From assembly GCA_011033025.1 (NCBI GenBank), contig WFMF01000510.1, positions 55,125 to 119,124 of the forward strand: a stretch of DNA of 64,000 nucleotides, read 5' to 3'. Below, piece after piece: positions 1-19,834 of this stretch. Both the position numbers and the translations under genes were made by a program. Each line of letters begins with the position of its first letter. Position 1 is the first letter of the stretch. A model generated the notes under the pieces. It worked only from the letters and a program-made list of their open reading frames with translations. It was not told the origin of the DNA and ran no database searches. This DNA comes from Beroe forskalii. Lineage: Eukaryota > Ctenophora > Nuda > Beroida > Beroidae.

Positions 1-654
1 GTATACAGGGAGCTCCCTGTATCATATATATCCCTTCAGGGAGCTCCCAACCCCCCAGCAAGGGATATATAACCCAGAACCCTGGGTGACGTACAATGCT
101 GTTACAGTTCTAACGTTTTGCAGTGCTTCTCATTCATCTGATAATGAACTATTCGCGTCTGCCGTCTATCATTTATCTGATCGTGGACTATTATCGTCGT
201 CTGACGACCCGGCGTATGGTATTTAGCTCACCCACGGATCCGTTTGACATATTGACCAATTAGAGGGCAAGTCGATCGTGAAAGAGCACACTGATTGGTC
301 AATGTGGTGAAAATGCCGAGATTCTACGGGTAAGCTAATATACGTGTCACGTGATACCACTTCATATCTATGGCGTTTAAATTCTTGTTAGGGGATCTAC
401 GAGTTTCGTAGATAAAACTCTGTTCGTAGGAATTCTGCTGGGAATTACATCGGCGTCAAAAATATACAACTCATTAGTTGCCTTGAGAATACTGCGATGG
501 TGAAGACTGATAACTGATGCGAATCCCACATGAAAACCACTGTATTCATCGTAATCTTCACATATCGGGCACTAGCTCACTCCATCTCTATTTCTATAAT
601 TTCTTCCATGGTAAAGCATAAAGTAACAATCCCTTGAGTCGTGACAACGTGTAG

Positions 655-960
655 CCTCACACACAGTACACACACAGTACACCTTGAGTCAGATGGTGCG
701 TTCCACCATGCCACCTGGCGGAAAGGAGAGAGAGAGGAATCCTCCGTCCCTTGCAGTGTCCACACTATCATATTGCACACACAGAGATCACACACAAACA
801 GACACACAGACAAAGCACATACAAACAGACACACACATACAAAACACAGACAGACAGACAGACACACATACAAAACACAGACAGACAGACAGACACACAC
901 ACAACACAGACAGACAAAACACGGGCAGACACATCTCAAGATGCACAAAACACACAGCAT
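655..960. repeat. CACA/GACA microsatellite cluster
   Basis: This is low-complexity sequence made of ACACAC, ACAGACAG and ACACATACAAA runs. The several overlapping open frames on both strands, rich in Thr/His/Gln or Cys/Val, are by-products of the repeat and not genes. Confidence 0.9.
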
Positions 961-1680
961 AAAAGGTACACAACACCACTACCAATTCAAAGGTACAGGA
1001 GGACAGTCACCCATGATGTTTTATATCCCATACGAACAATATTCCAGCTGCTTTCAGCATTGATAAGAGTTCAGCTGTCATGATAGAGCTGCTATTCTAC
1101 AATAGTGAACTTAACATATGGGGGAACAATAACAACAATACCTCGTTATATACTGGTATATATACGCAACAGTCACCACTCCTAGAAGAAGCTCGTATAC
1201 TTTACTCGTTTTATATTCTTCTTGTTCAATTATATTCAGCTGGTCGCTGCTCAGCCACCAGCTCAGAAAAGTCTTACGATTTGAAAATTTTCCTTTGTGG
1301 ACGTTGATTAGATTATTTAGGTATTCAATGAACACATTTTTCCGATTTGACTGCTTTAGAATGTTTTGAAACGAGCCTTATATGAAAAAACTGACCCTTA
1401 ACCGACTATCGGCTACTGAAAGTGTTTATTGATTCAAACCGTACTACAGCTGATAATCTATGAGTGAGCAATGATGCTGACATTGAACATATTGGCAATG
1501 TGCCAAGAAATGTATCTGGAAGTGTGTGGTCCAGGTATAGCAAGATATATTCGTATATTCATTAGTCACTTTAAACTTAATCAATCTACTGGTAAATCAA
1601 CTATAGATGCCCTTGTATAATAATTATACCAGGATTGGTTTTATATATTAATAGTTTCTGTCAGTTTCCGCACTTTATTC

Positions 1681-1797
1681 GTGGGTGGTGATGTGCCCCC
1701 AGGGGGATTGCCTCTTTCATGGGCACAGGTGGTTGAAGTGGGTGGTGATGTGCCCCCAGGGGGATTGCCTCTTTCATGGGCACAGGTGGTTAAAGTG
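1681..1797. repeat. Two-copy 58-bp tandem repeat
   Basis: Two nearly identical 58-bp copies begin with GTGGGTGGTGATGTGCC and end near GGGCACAGGTGGTT. No exon edge could be recognised in it. Confidence 0.85.
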
Positions 1798-3179
1798 CCC
1801 TGGATTTGCCAGATACGTTCTCTTATTCTCTTGTTCTTTAACTTCGTTCGTTGGAGGCCGGAGGGTTTGGTTAACTTTTTTGAAGTACATTCCGTGATAA
1901 AACCTCACTAGAATAGAATTGTTGTGTATTTCATCAAAATATGGGCATTGGACGATGTTCGACCTTCAAAAAGCTTGAGTTGAGGGTATTTTTGGACCAA
2001 AACGATCACACAAATGACATTACTTAGATTTACTTAAATTAGGACCTTTTAATGTAATTCATAGGAGATTGACCAGGCCATAAATATCAACAAAGGATCG
2101 AACATTGAATTAAGTGGTGAATATCGAAATCACATTGTTCTTTTAAATATGAGTCAGTCTAGGTTGCCGGATTTCAATAATGAAAAAGCTTCTCTTCTAA
2201 GGAGTGAAATTTGGGTATTATAGAAATGCTTTTAAAGGTTCGAATATGCACTTTTTGAAAACACTATAACATGAAAAATAAAAACTTGGTTGCAATCAGT
2301 TACATTATGCAAGAAGTGGTAAGGCTTCTAATGTACCTCATGTTGGAGTTTCATTTGGTTTAATATTATGAGCTCATGAGTAACATTTTCTGCTGTACAA
2401 CCGCATTATGCAACTCTATCAATATTCATTTGGTTTTATCATTTAAGGACATCTCTGCCCTCAGTTAAACAGACACTTCGAATCGATCCATCATCAAATC
2501 ATATTAAGATAACTGCTTCTGCATCAGCCACCGTCTGATTCTAGACCAGGGGTGCAATGTGCATGATATCACTAGGAAGCTTTCGGTTGGTAATTGACCC
2601 ATTTAACCTTTGATTATCATCGGTGGATGAACAATCTTCGATATTTCATATTATTTCGTGACGTCTACTATCAACTAGTTAACTACCCCCAGCAAGCAGA
2701 ATCCCCTGCTATGGACGTTCAGAGACGGGTACAGAAATTATCATGAAATTAATAGTGATGCTAATATTAAAGTTTTATTAAGTTATAACCGTCAAGAATA
2801 TATATATGATCCTTGAATGTGACAGATAATCTGTCTGTCAAAGCCATGAGAGTCGTTTGACTGCGTGCTTTATGGCGATACCCAAATATGATACATGTTC
2901 GCTATATTCAAATCTGAATCAAAATGACTATATAAGCAACCAAAAACCTGGTTTTCACAACGGATTAAATGCTGCTTCTAATTTTGTTGCAAATTATAAG
3001 AAAATCCGGATTTATCACAGAAGAACCTTGTATGACTAGCAAGGTAGGTTAAGTATTATTTTATTATTAAGATTAATCTCATATTATACTATCATATATT
3101 TGACTTTGCATTTCGAGTGAGAGAAAGCTATTAACGAGGAAGTGGGGTATGGAGCAGCTAGCAGCAGCAGCATACATAA

Positions 3180-3440
3180 TATGATTGGAACTTTGGTTCT
3201 AGATTCTACATTAAGTTTTCTATTCTAGATTCTACATTACTTCCTCTTTCATCCTACTCCACATTACGCCTTCTTTGATTCTACCCAACATTACGTCTTC
3301 TACTCTTCTTTGATTCCTTTCCACATTATTAAGTTTTTTTTTGATTCTACTTCACAATATTAAGTCTTCCTTGCTCCCCATCACATCTTTTGTGATTCTG
3401 CTCCACGTAACGTCTTCTATTCCACATTAGGCCGTCGTTT
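3180..3440. repeat. Degenerate ~30-bp tandem array (TGATTCTACTCCACATTACG type)
   Basis: Repeated TTCTAC, CCACATTA and TTCTTTGATTC words recur at roughly 25-35 bp spacing with much divergence. It looks like an old minisatellite. Confidence 0.6.
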
Positions 3441-3641
3441 GCTATCATGGAACCACCAGTAGCAACTGTTAATTAGTAATTAATTCAGCGTTCAGGAACC
3501 ATGTCATATAAACAATTCTTATGCCGTGGAAGAATAATAGTCAGTTCCATATTATGTGACAATTGATCCACTCTCAAACATTTATGATAATGACACAACC
3601 CTGCTTTAACTGCCGATTATTGAGTTAATTTATCGTGCCGA

Positions 3642-3782
3642 GGTGTCTCGACCATTTGAGGCGTGGCATATTACGATGTGCTTTGGCGCTTTTTTGCTGC
3701 GCGCGACAGCGCACAAAGACTTTTTAGTGCAACCCCATTTACAATCACCCAAGTGCGCCACACCTCAAAAGGTCGAGACACC
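3642..3782. mobile_element. MITE-like inverted-repeat element
   Basis: Imperfect terminal inverted repeats of about 27 bp (left GGTGTCTCGACCATTTGAGG, right CCTCAAAAGGTCGAGACACC) flank about 85 bp with no coding capacity. A related right end is recognisable at about 30790-30837, so this is a dispersed family. It is probably a non-autonomous DNA transposon; the superfamily cannot be told from the ends alone. Confidence 0.65.
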
Positions 3783-3785
3783 ACA

Positions 3786-3896
3786 GTCACTCCCAAACCA
3801 TCACTTCCAAAACCATCACTAAAAAACCATCACTCCCAAAACATCACTCCCAAAACATCACTTCCAAAACCATCACACCCAAAACCGTCACTTCCT
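3786..3896. repeat. Short direct-repeat array (CCAAAACCATCACT type)
   Basis: About eight degenerate copies of a 14-16 bp word (CTTCCAAAACCATCAC) lie immediately downstream of the inverted-repeat element. The open frame across it, rich in Pro/Lys/Ser, is periodic and not considered a gene. Confidence 0.8.
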
Positions 3897-5727
3897 GAAG
3901 ATGGTACATCGCTTGGCTCATAACGTACCATTGAACTAAATGGTCCAAGTACCATACAATCTATGTTAATGTTTGTACAATGGTACAATAGCTGGTGCTT
4001 CCAGGGCATTGATATCATTACAATATATATACACCCCATTATATTATATTGTGACCTGCTTGGAATGACGGCTCAAGCTGCTGGGTCCTGCTGTCACACA
4101 CGCATTGCAACATTCTCCCTCTGTATTTTAAAGAGGGTTCCAAGCAATTTGTTTAACCACCACTATCACCAATATATAATGTGGCTATATATTGTAGTAC
4201 ACCCATCAAAATATATTGTACACCCCTCTCAATACACCTTGATGTCAGGGTAGTTATAATGATATATTGAAAGCGTGAGATCAACTGCTTCTAAGCGCTT
4301 CTACGACCTTGCTCTCCCTCCCATTTAAGACATGATTGCAAGGCCGTTTGTCAAATGTTAGCTTATAAGTATATTCGAAAGGACAGATGGTCCTTCTGCT
4401 ATAGCAAAACATCTTCGGTGGGAATTAATAACCCTGTGAAGATATTGAAATATAGTACCCATCTTTTCCTCTGTTTAAGCAAATTGTTACATTTACGGAG
4501 CATAGCCATAACCTGTTTTCTAAGTATTATTGATAGTGTTTCTCAGTTGATGTTGCGTTGTTTCACCGCCTTAAGCTGGTCATCGTAATCTCATAGTCTA
4601 CTTATTTTCTATCTTTGGTCACTCAGTTAGATTTTTAATTGCAGCTTTCATAGAAAATAGGTTGCTTTAAATGCGTTTCAAACTCAACGTAGAGGAATAG
4701 TATGTCAAAGAAATTCAAGCAACCTTATTGATGAAATGTGTTCAGTCAAAACTTATATGGGCATCATGTTAAAAATAATTATAGCTTTTTCTTTGCTTGA
4801 ACAAGTTTGTTCTTTCACGACGAAAACATCTTTCGGGGCCTTTTTGCAATTCTTTTGTGATAAAAAGAACGGTGAACATGTGGTTTGAATGAGCTGCAAA
4901 TCCATGTTCCTAATAAGGGCAGATTTTCTGCATTTGTGTTTTATTCATTCTGAATTTCAGCATGAAAATGTCAAACGCATGATATATAACTGAACGGAAG
5001 TTCGTCACTGCCTTGCGGTGAATAATTGAATATATCGAGAATAGTAGCTGCTACTGAAGCACTAAAGCACCATCTCACTATAATGTTAGGGATGACCTCA
5101 TATAATGCCTACAAGCCTACAGCAAGTGATGCTTGACGTATGTTTTTTCAAAGTTCGGCTTTGTCTGTTCCGTAGGTTTGGAGAATAAACTTAAGGTCAG
5201 ATTGCATCGCACTACCCCAGGTGCATCAGTTTGCAGACAAAAAGAAAGAATCTTGATTACGAAATTTGCTCCGAATTTTGCTCCGTCAATTTTTCAAATA
5301 TATTGTATTCAAAGGCTTTTCAACGTTTGATTTGGCGATGCATGCGTTATTTATAGAAATTGAGAACGGCGTAGCAGTGATCAATGTACACATAGCCACC
5401 CGCCACCCCGCCTAAAACTTTACTTTTCAAGCCTGAATCATGTCAATTGGACATTGTTATAATTATTCATATTATTTGCAAATCGTTATTATTTCGCATG
5501 GTCACCTTGAGTGGTTATCTTTGGGTGTAAAATATGTTCTACGGAATCATAGAATCTGTCAATTCAGAACTGCAGATAAGAACTGCAGCTAAATGATAAA
5601 TTTCAGACCTGAAAAACACCTTGAAGCGCAGAAGGTACCCTCGATTCAGTATAGTTTAGATTCCGAACAAGACGAAAACATAACAACATTTCTCACACCT
5701 CTCCCCTCCTAGCCACACACCACACAC

Positions 5728-11495
<5,768 letters not shown>

Positions 11496-11908
11496 GATAA
11501 GGTCTGCTGGCTGCTTGACGTAGTTATCTGAAGTTTGTGTAATTTGTTGAGCTCCTGCTATAGTAGCATGATAATACGCGCTGTACAAAGGAGGAGAAGC
11601 TATCCTGTATACGGCTAGACTCAATGTCAAAACCTGTAGATCCAGTGTAATATCACTGCAAAGTACAGAGATCGGGAATCAAAGAATCCAAAAGAAAAAA
11701 GATGTTTTTACTTTTTAATATTCATTCTTTGCCTTTCGTTTTATCAAACTAATAATTTTCTATACATAATAATCACTTATCACAATATTTTGAAATATCA
11801 GTAATTTGACCGATTTGATCTCCAATTAATGAAGGTACCTATGTAACCGCAGATATGGAAATTGGCTTGATTCAACAATCAAGTTTCAATAATATTTCAT
11901 ATGGGGTT

Positions 11909-12058
11909 AGTCTTCAGTCTAAAATAGACGGGGGACGATTAAAATTTACTCCCCCCTCTATTACTTGAAACCCCGCCCCCACATTTTTACGACATTCGTG
12001 GAATATCTACACAGGGGACAGTTATTACAGCCCCCCTGACTATTTGAGACTGAAGAGT
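11909..12058. mobile_element. MITE-like element with ~24-bp inverted ends
   Basis: The left end TCTTCAGTCTAAAATAGACG is mirrored by the right end GACTATTTGAGACTGAAGA, and both are followed internally by C/G runs. Length is about 150 bp, non-coding, consistent with a miniature DNA transposon just downstream of the kinase gene. Confidence 0.65.
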
Positions 12059-15000
12059 AAGTAATCGCATTTAACGCCTGTGCTGAGGTTAGATGCAAAG
12101 TAATTTCCAATGAGGGTCACAGCCTCACGAACTCAATCATTCCAAGGGTTTTAATAAGTTGGGTTGTAATTGAAATTTAAATTAAATTTTCAGACATTGA
12201 TTTTTCGGAGCTTTTCTGTAGCTCATTCTATTATGTATTCATGTGCCTATTCTGATTGTGTCAACATATTAATAATTTATTGCTAAAACCAGTTTTTCAT
12301 TTCTTTTTCAAAGGTTCAAATTATACATTGCAATGATATGTACAATAACTCAATAACCCTTTTCAAAATTTCCTACCAATTAGCTGCAAAAAGTAGGACT
12401 TCACTGGCTTGATCCTTCTATTCCTGTCATTGGCCGTACGGCTGTTGGAATAGAAGTGCAATAAATAATACAAACGCCCCAAAATTGAGATTCATTTTTC
12501 AAACTCCTCAGTTCTCAAGTACTTATTGAGGCTCCATTACTCGTTGAACCTATTAAACCTAATCAAATTCTGTGGCCAAACAGGCATGAAAAAGGCGCCT
12601 TGAAGTTTTATGTTCAAGTGATCCACATGCACGAATCATGCAGTTTTATTCAACAATTAAACATTAAACCGCAAGCCTTATACGAAGAAGCGTAATTAAT
12701 TAAAACGTTTAAAACCAATTAAGTTTAAATCAATTATTCCCGTTATAGCACGTACAAACCGAATTTTAAATCCTAATTCAACGGTTGTTGTAATTAAGTT
12801 TAGCCGACAAATCACCTTGAATTCTCTCATGAATCCGTATTAAATTTTAGAATCTTGCTCAATGTTCATGAAGGTTCTACATGAGCCAAACAAATTGTTT
12901 TAAAAGGGACAGTGAAATCACGCTCAGATTCAACTAACTGCAACTTGGTTCGACTGTGGCTATATATTATAATGAACAGTGAACACCTATAGATTCAAAC
13001 ACGGCAACGCAAACTTCCACGTTTCACCCTTTTGATGCAGCTCCAACGCGAATGTTTGCTCTGGAGACCCTCAGCAAAGTTTCAATGTACCTTCAACTTT
13101 CAAGAACCTTGGCAACTATGATTATTGTTGGAATGAATCTGGGTTTGTGTTAAAAAACAAAATTTGTTTCAGCATTTGACACATAACTCCGTCTACAAGC
13201 TTTGAAGCACTTCCTTGCGAAGGTGTACATGACAATTTCTGCTGGCATGCTGTTTTTTGTGCCTGCAAATTTCTCCAAAAAGTATCACTTTTTGCTCGCT
13301 AATTTCGCTCCATCGATATCAATTTGAAACATCGGTTTCCTCAATATTCAGTATTCATCCGATTCTGCAGAAAAGTGAACTGAGAGAGTGACAGACAATT
13401 TTATTTGTCACTTTTCCCGAGCATTGGTTGGATTTGCGTCAGGATGTTTAATGAACAACATGATAATTGTTGCAAGACACAAGCTTGACAATGGTGTGGA
13501 ATCTGATTTTTCGAATCTAAACCTTCGTTTCTTATTATTACAAAATTCTGATTTCGGCTCCATGCTCTGAGCTTTATTTTTGTAGGGATAGTTCAAATCA
13601 TGGATATTTTCAACTGTCTAGTCTTAAATCTCCTAAACGTCAGCTCGATATGTCGTTGCTTCTTTAATTTCCTTGAGACCTTGACCAGTGCATGACACGG
13701 TATTTTGAAAAATACAGTTCTAATCACAAGATCCATAATCACCTGAATTTTAGATTTTATTTAAATTTTCCCTATATATTTAACTTTGATGGCCTTATTA
13801 TCCAACTCACAAATCGCATGGATATTTTCAAATCAATAACTCCAGTTCGAATATCATTGCTTCTTTAAATGTGTAATATCTTTGAGACCTCAATTTTTTG
13901 AAAAATATAGTTCTAATCCATAATTACCTGCATTTTAGACTTAATTTAAACTTTCCCTATAAAACATTTAACTTGATTGGCCTAATTATCAACCACATAC
14001 GAGTCCCCAGCTCAGCTTACCTACTCTGCGTGAGTTAATGCAACATGATGATGGTGGAACTCTAACAGCTCTCAAATCAGCTGAAGGTGCGTATAGCGCA
14101 CCGTGTTATGCAGATTATTTCAAGATTCCAGTTTATAACACACACAACATAATATAGAGTGCTATTTAAAACATCTGACAATATATTCTAATAAACGTAT
14201 ATTATAAAACACTTGACTATCTCGACATGCAGCGTATGACGATATAGACTACCATGCCAACATTGTAACACACCACGAACCTGTGGTAAGACAGCAGGGG
14301 ATGACGTCATTATCAGGAGTTAAACTGACTTAAGGTGACGTCATAGCGTCTGCTTTCCAGCGAGCATCGTACCCGCAACACGAGCTATCTGGTGATCACG
14401 TGACCCGTGTAAAACACAATAAGATCATGAGAGAGAGGTATTAACACTCCACGTTTATAGTGTGGAATATAGATCTAAAAGTGTGGACTATTTGTTGTAG
14501 GATTATAATAAGAAACCAGTATCCATGGGACACACACTCAGAGGTATGAAGTGCTCTGACAGAGGATCGTGTGAGGGTAGAGAAAACAAGAAGAAGGAGG
14601 GAAGTGGAGTATTGTCGCGTAAACATCGCGATAAAATGCTTATGTTTTATAGAGCCTCCTCAAGGTTTTTTAAACTTATTACATGTCCGGCAGAACACAA
14701 TCTCTCTCTCGATATATATATTATGTTCGTTCACACCGACCAGATATAATAATTACGTTTTGTAACAATCTTTTGTATTGCTCGATCTGGTGTTTCTACG
14801 CGTTCTATTCTTTGTGAGTATCCTGAACAAAAGACAGTGCTATTTCCGACATCATGACAGCAGCAAGGGCGGGAGAGTACAGGTCTCTGTCAGCAGAACC
14901 TAAAGTCTCTCCCCTACCAAACGTTGAAAAACCACCAGAACGACCGAGGTTTGTTATGATTCTTACAGAAAATTAAAGAGTTCAAAAGAGCCGCACTTCG

Positions 15001-15327
15001 AGTTCATTGCACGTGTTGCACGTGAAGTTTCACAAATCTCAACCTGCAACAAGGCTGGAACATTGGAGATCAATTAAGAATTTAAAGCTTTTTATTAACA
15101 GAGATAGTTAGAGATTTAATTGAGTGCATGATTAAGCAAAAGGGAGGGGTCAATTAAATTCGCTATGAAATGTTAACATGCCAATATGGATATTATGATG
15201 ATTCATAACTATTCTGCACATGGTTTTCATTGCCTATAATAGAGTTGAGATATTCCAAATATGCCTAATCGTTTATCTAACAAAATGCTGATTAGCAACT
15301 TACCTTCAAGACACTCCTATATTGACA

Positions 15328-15660
15328 GGTACGTTCTATCAGTTTTAAGGGGGTCGAAGGTGGTTTTTGGGGTCTTGATGGTTCTGAAGAGCTGACATAG
15401 ACGAATACCAGCTGCTACCAGTATGTTTTATGCCCTACTAGAAAATTACTACCAAGTTTCAAGGGTTTTCAAAAAACTGTTAGATTAAAAACTGATTTTT
15501 CGCGTTGGAGGTTTCAGCGCACACTGTTATTGCAGGCGAAATCGCGCTTTGAAAAATTGATAACTTCGGCTAGGAACAATATTTTTGTTTCGGTAAACCT
15601 ACTGGTATCAAGCTGGCAACAAAACCCGAAAAAACAACCTCGGCTCCTTTAATGTACCAG
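15328..15660. mobile_element. Possible MITE with degraded inverted ends
   Basis: The left end starts GGTACGTTCTATC and continues AAGGGGGTCGAAGGTGG; the right end, read in reverse complement, gives GGTACATTAAAGGAGCCGAGG. The similarity is imperfect, so this is a tentative call for a roughly 330-bp non-coding element. Confidence 0.4.
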
Positions 15661-16704
15661 TTAATTCTGAATTTTGACAATTCATCATCATCAAAAATTC
15701 TCAACCACTGCTGCACTTTTGAGAGACCTTTATCTACGATTTGTCCATCAGTGTAGTAGGTGTAAGTTGGTAGTGGACTGCAACCAGGATATCAAAATTT
15801 CATTTTGACACCATTTCAAGTTTACTTTCACCGATGCTTCCAAATCCATTAAGCATCAGTAATATCAATAAGTATACTCAGCACATTTGATGGTCAAGAA
15901 ACATTATTTTAATGATTATTTATTTACGATGACTCATGGTCTTCTTAGTATGCTAAGATATAATTGACAAGCACTCTTTTCGGAATTTATGACTGGATGA
16001 TTCTCGTACTACTCATTGATGTTTTTTTCAAAATATTGGCAATGATTCAACTTTTTCACGATTGTTTATATAAACAATCTGTTCGACGCCAAAAACTACT
16101 CTCGAATATTTTACGCATTAAAATATCTTTAAACCTTTTAGTTAAATTTTTGATGAGATCCATCGGAATAATCCAATGATATTGATTATTAACATTCAGT
16201 CGACTGATATCATCAAAATCAACAAAAAAAGATATTATTGTTGCATCAACCCAGTCATGCATGCAATATTGTAGGTTAACATGGAACAGAACGAAGCTAT
16301 CTTATCAGCCATCATCATTCATAAACCAGCATATTCTAACACATAATCCAGCATATTCTAACACAAACCATTAGCACTTTTTAAATTGGGTCAAAGGTTG
16401 AGTCAGAGGCAAAATAATTGTAGGTGGATATTTTAGCAAAGGACTTTTCTAGCTTTTGTCCTATAGTTCGGCAGGTGACCACCGGAAAATTTCAGTCAAA
16501 ATTCCATTCAGGGCCGGTTTGAATGGCTTAAAGTATAATACGAATAGCTAGTTTAAGGGCTAGTTTATTACGAAGGTACCATAAGGTAAGGCCATTCCCT
16601 TGTCAAGGAAAACAGACCCGTTTTGAAAGTTTTTTTTGAATACATCAATATCACCAATTCCTATTCCACCTAACACCGCCTTTTTTATGTTTTCAAACTT
16701 CATA

Positions 16705-17082
16705 GGGGCTATCCATAAAGGACGTCCGCAAAATTTCGGCTATTTCTGACCCCTTCCTTCCCCCTTGTCCGCAAACTTCCGCAACGTGAAATACCCCCTC
16801 TCCCTCCGGACGTCCGCATTTTCATTGAAAATCTCTTGTGTCATCATTTCTATGCCCTTTTTCTCAAATATAGTGAAAAAATTAACTTTATTATTTGACT
16901 CAATGTCGAAAAACTAATTCTAAAAAATCGACTATTTGCAAGTGAAAAGCTACTCAAATCGACCAAAATTTTCATAAATGCGGACGTCCGCATTTGTTTT
17001 GGCCAAACCCCCCTTCCCCCTACGTCCGCAAACGTCCGTATTGCCCCTCCCCTCTTTGCGGACGTCCTTTATGGATGGCCCC
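16705..17082. mobile_element. 378-bp MITE (GGGGCTATCCATAAAGGACG ends)
   Basis: Near-perfect inverted ends (GGGGCTATCCATAAAGGACG at the left; CGTCCTTTATGGATGGCCCC at the right) enclose a non-coding interior with repeated GGACGTCCGCA words. A diverged second copy lies at about 30385-30750 with the same internal order. It is a non-autonomous DNA transposon family; no transposase is visible in this window. Confidence 0.8.
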
Positions 17083-17878
17083 ATAGTGTCTTGCAAATGA
17101 ACTCTCTGCTTACTACAACTGATACCTTTTGACTTTTGAGGAAAAACTGGAAGTTTTCATGAGTAGGAAAATATTTTTGGATCAAACTTCTTAACCAATG
17201 ATCTTGACCATTTGCATACTTTATCCTGGACATGATTTAAAAGCCATAATATGAACATGGCTCAAATATTCTCTTTGAAAACCTTTAACTATCGCAAAGT
17301 CAGTATTTCATTAAGAGTCAAGAGACGAAGCCACCTACACAGTTTCTTCAATAAATCACAAAAAGGAAACATTTTAATAAAAATAAATTTTAAAGAAAAT
17401 CGATTGAGTCATGTCAAAATTCATCCGATGATAATAATGAAATCATGAAAGGTTACATCATCGAAAACTTTTGAGTTGTGGTGGTGCAAAAGTGCAACAA
17501 TTTGATTCTTCAAGCATCATACTCATAGATCAAGGCTAATTAAGGCATTCATTGATTCATGCAGGCTAATCATAAATCATGCTAACCATCAGCATACACT
17601 TGTTGTTACCTATGACAATTTCCTGATTTTGCTATTTGTGATGATTATATGTCCACTGGTACCTACTTTAACATCTCAAATAAGAAACATTGTAGATTAC
17701 ACTTCAAAAGATAAGTTTAAACTCCGGCCTCCCACGCTCAAGAGCTAGCTTGTATATAAAGTTACGCGGACACCTGACCAACATGTGTTTAAAGCCACGG
17801 TAAAACTAAACAACCGCTCTCTCCGCGTACGTGAACCTCTTATAAGAGCAGTGAGCTGGGGGCAGCCATCAGAAGAGA

Positions 17879-17926
17879 GGAATGCGAGGAGGGGGAGGAG
17901 GAGGAGGAGGGGGAGGAGGAGAGATA
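17879..17926. repeat. GGA-rich purine tract
   Basis: A run of GGAGGAGGGGGAGG-type purines. The Gly-rich open frame across it is an artefact. Confidence 0.85.
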
Positions 17927-19239
17927 TTTGTGATTTGCCACTCACGCGGCCCCGAGCTTAAAACACGCGTTGTTTTGAATTATGTGATTTATGTGGGCGT
18001 GCTGCAATTGACCGCCGTTGCACTTTTATATAATGTGACACATTTACTGTACTCATGTTTTGATTTCGTCACGGTTTTTATTCGCGACGCAGACAATAAA
18101 AACTATTGCATGGTTCCAATTATATATAATCAAAATATTTTGATTGTTGTTGCTATCGTTTTGAGATGATTATAATAGAAAACAAGAAAACAAAATGTTC
18201 ATTCGATTTTAGATCATTTCTTGTTTGCGAGCGAGTAAATTCGTTCGAAAAGTTTGAACATATTTGACATGACAATGTTCTGTTGTGCATTCAGACAGAT
18301 GCAGCATACAGTTCGAGTTATCGTGTGATTCAGCTTTTAAGCTTCTAATATTTAACAATACTTTAGTCAAAGGTTCGGATCAGACGATATATCCACAGAA
18401 TTTGACTGCGAATTTTAGTCACTTTACGATCGCCGTACGCCGGCACACCATTCACAATCTCGTGATCACGGATTGAAGATCGCTTTTAAAGCATTAAATT
18501 GGCAGCTAAATAAGTTTATAACTGGAATATGTGGTTAGAGAAGGCGCCCTTAATTTGTACTGTTGACTGGAACGACAAGCATAATTCATTATGTTATACT
18601 CTTTCTATTCAAGTTTAATATTCTACTTTTTACTGTTACCACAGTTCTCATAAGATCACACTTGTCCGGCCGCTTACATCTGATTTACTTTAATACCATG
18701 TTTAAATTCAAGTACAGTAACAATGAGATTCTTAAATCTAGTTATCAAATTCAAAAGGGACATTAATACTTTGAAACCAAAGGAGTTAAGAGCCATCTAT
18801 TCTTTGATTTCTGCACTTTGATTTGGAAGCAGCTGAAATTCCCAGTACGAGCAACGTTTATTTCAGACGAAACTAAGAAATTTGCTTTCTGAAATTTTTT
18901 TAGCGCAATTTCTGGAATTTGTAAAGCAGATCATGGCTACCCCGGACCCAGTACAGAAGTCTCTTTTTACCTGGTATACCAGGTACTCTTTCTGAATACT
19001 TGAATAGATTTAATTTAAAGCTGCAAAATAGGAAAATAGGACAACGACAAGCTCTCATGTTACTAGCATGATGAATTAATCCTTTGCCATTCTTCTTATC
19101 AACACCATAACAGTATTTCAGTATATTTTGAATATTTTAGTTTCCCATGCTCATTAAGGTCATGTTTTTTAAAGCCATTTGGGCCCTTTTGAAACTTTTT
19201 GGCTGTCAAAAATTTTATTTTTTGCAGCTGGTTCAGTCT

Positions 19240-19400
19240 CAGTAGACACACCCCTCACGGACTCTAAGCTCCTTAGGACTAAAAATTGTCTTAGCTCCTT
19301 TAACTAACGGACTCTAAGCTCCGTATGTCTAACAATTCTCTTAGGTCTCCTAACCAATGATCTTCTAGCTCCTTAGGACTGAATAGTGAATTTGCGGATT
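19240..19400. repeat. ~70-bp repeat upstream of TRIM exon 1
   Basis: The words GGACTCTAAGCTCC, TTAGGACTAA and CCTAACCAATGA recur two to three times here, and a further copy (CCCTAACCAATGAATTC) lies at 19764-19795 beside the TRIM exon 1 acceptor. Confidence 0.65.
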
Positions 19401-19493
19401 GCTCGGATTTTCGACAGCCTATAACGTGATTTCCTTTGTATAATTTCCTTTGAAGTAATTTACGTGGTAGGCTGTCGAAAATGCTAGCAATCC
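19396..19493. repeat. Imperfect inverted repeat, ~25-bp arms
   Basis: GGATTGCTCGGATTTTCGAC.. at the left pairs with ..GTCGAAAATGCTAGCAATCC at the right. This may be a small MITE or foldback element. Confidence 0.6.
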
Positions 19494-19683
19494 TAGCAAT
19501 CCTTCAATTCATAATGCGCCGAGGCCCGAGTATTAAACTTTGCCTTTAGTAATCTGCCGGCCATATGCCGTCACCAAGTACTGCTGCGAGCTACAAAAGA
19601 TGGCATTATCGGCGGTTACCAATACCAATGCACCAACATTATACTTCTTTCATTACACTTCTCCCCTAACCCCTACTCTCACT

Positions 19684-19834
19684 ACAGGGGGAGGTAGCTG
19701 CTGTGTCACCTCCCCCAGGCTACGCCCCTGCCCCTACTAAACCCCCACTCTCACGACAGATCCCTAACCAATGAATTCTTAGTTCCTTAGAGTTTCCCGT
19801 ATCTCCCCTTACCCCCTACTCTCACTACAGGACT
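19684..19834 (+). repeat. Repeated acceptor context before TRIM exon 1
   Basis: CCCCTACTCTCACTACAG and variants occur three times (ending near 19686, 19758 and 19830). Each is a pyrimidine tract plus AG; only the last is followed by the start ATG. Confidence 0.65.

Larger units (their letters stand above)
1..5640. other. Intergenic stretch, no gene seen
   Basis: No open frame here looks like a conserved protein. The stretch holds a CA/GACA simple repeat, a two-copy 58-bp repeat, a degenerate array at 3180-3440, a small inverted-repeat element at 3642-3782 and a short direct-repeat array next to it. A partial palindrome built on GGGAGCTCCC lies at 1-50, and a short inverted repeat around ATTGACCAAT / ATTGGTCAAT at 250-305. 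Anything regulatory for the downstream kinase would be expected towards 5 kb, but I see no clear TATA or initiator there. Confidence 0.6.
11496..19800. other. Intergenic region between kinase and TRIM genes
   Basis: No conserved gene is recognised. It contains three inverted-repeat elements (11909-12058, 15328-15660, 16705-17082), a purine-rich GGA repeat (17880-17925), and TATA-like and CRE-like words at 14300-14730 and 17740-17770 that could be regulatory but lead into no gene I can see. Confidence 0.55.

Noticed and set aside
577-1083. Overlapping Cys/Val-rich and His/Thr/Gln-rich open frames
   Set aside because: They follow a CACA/GACA microsatellite on both strands.
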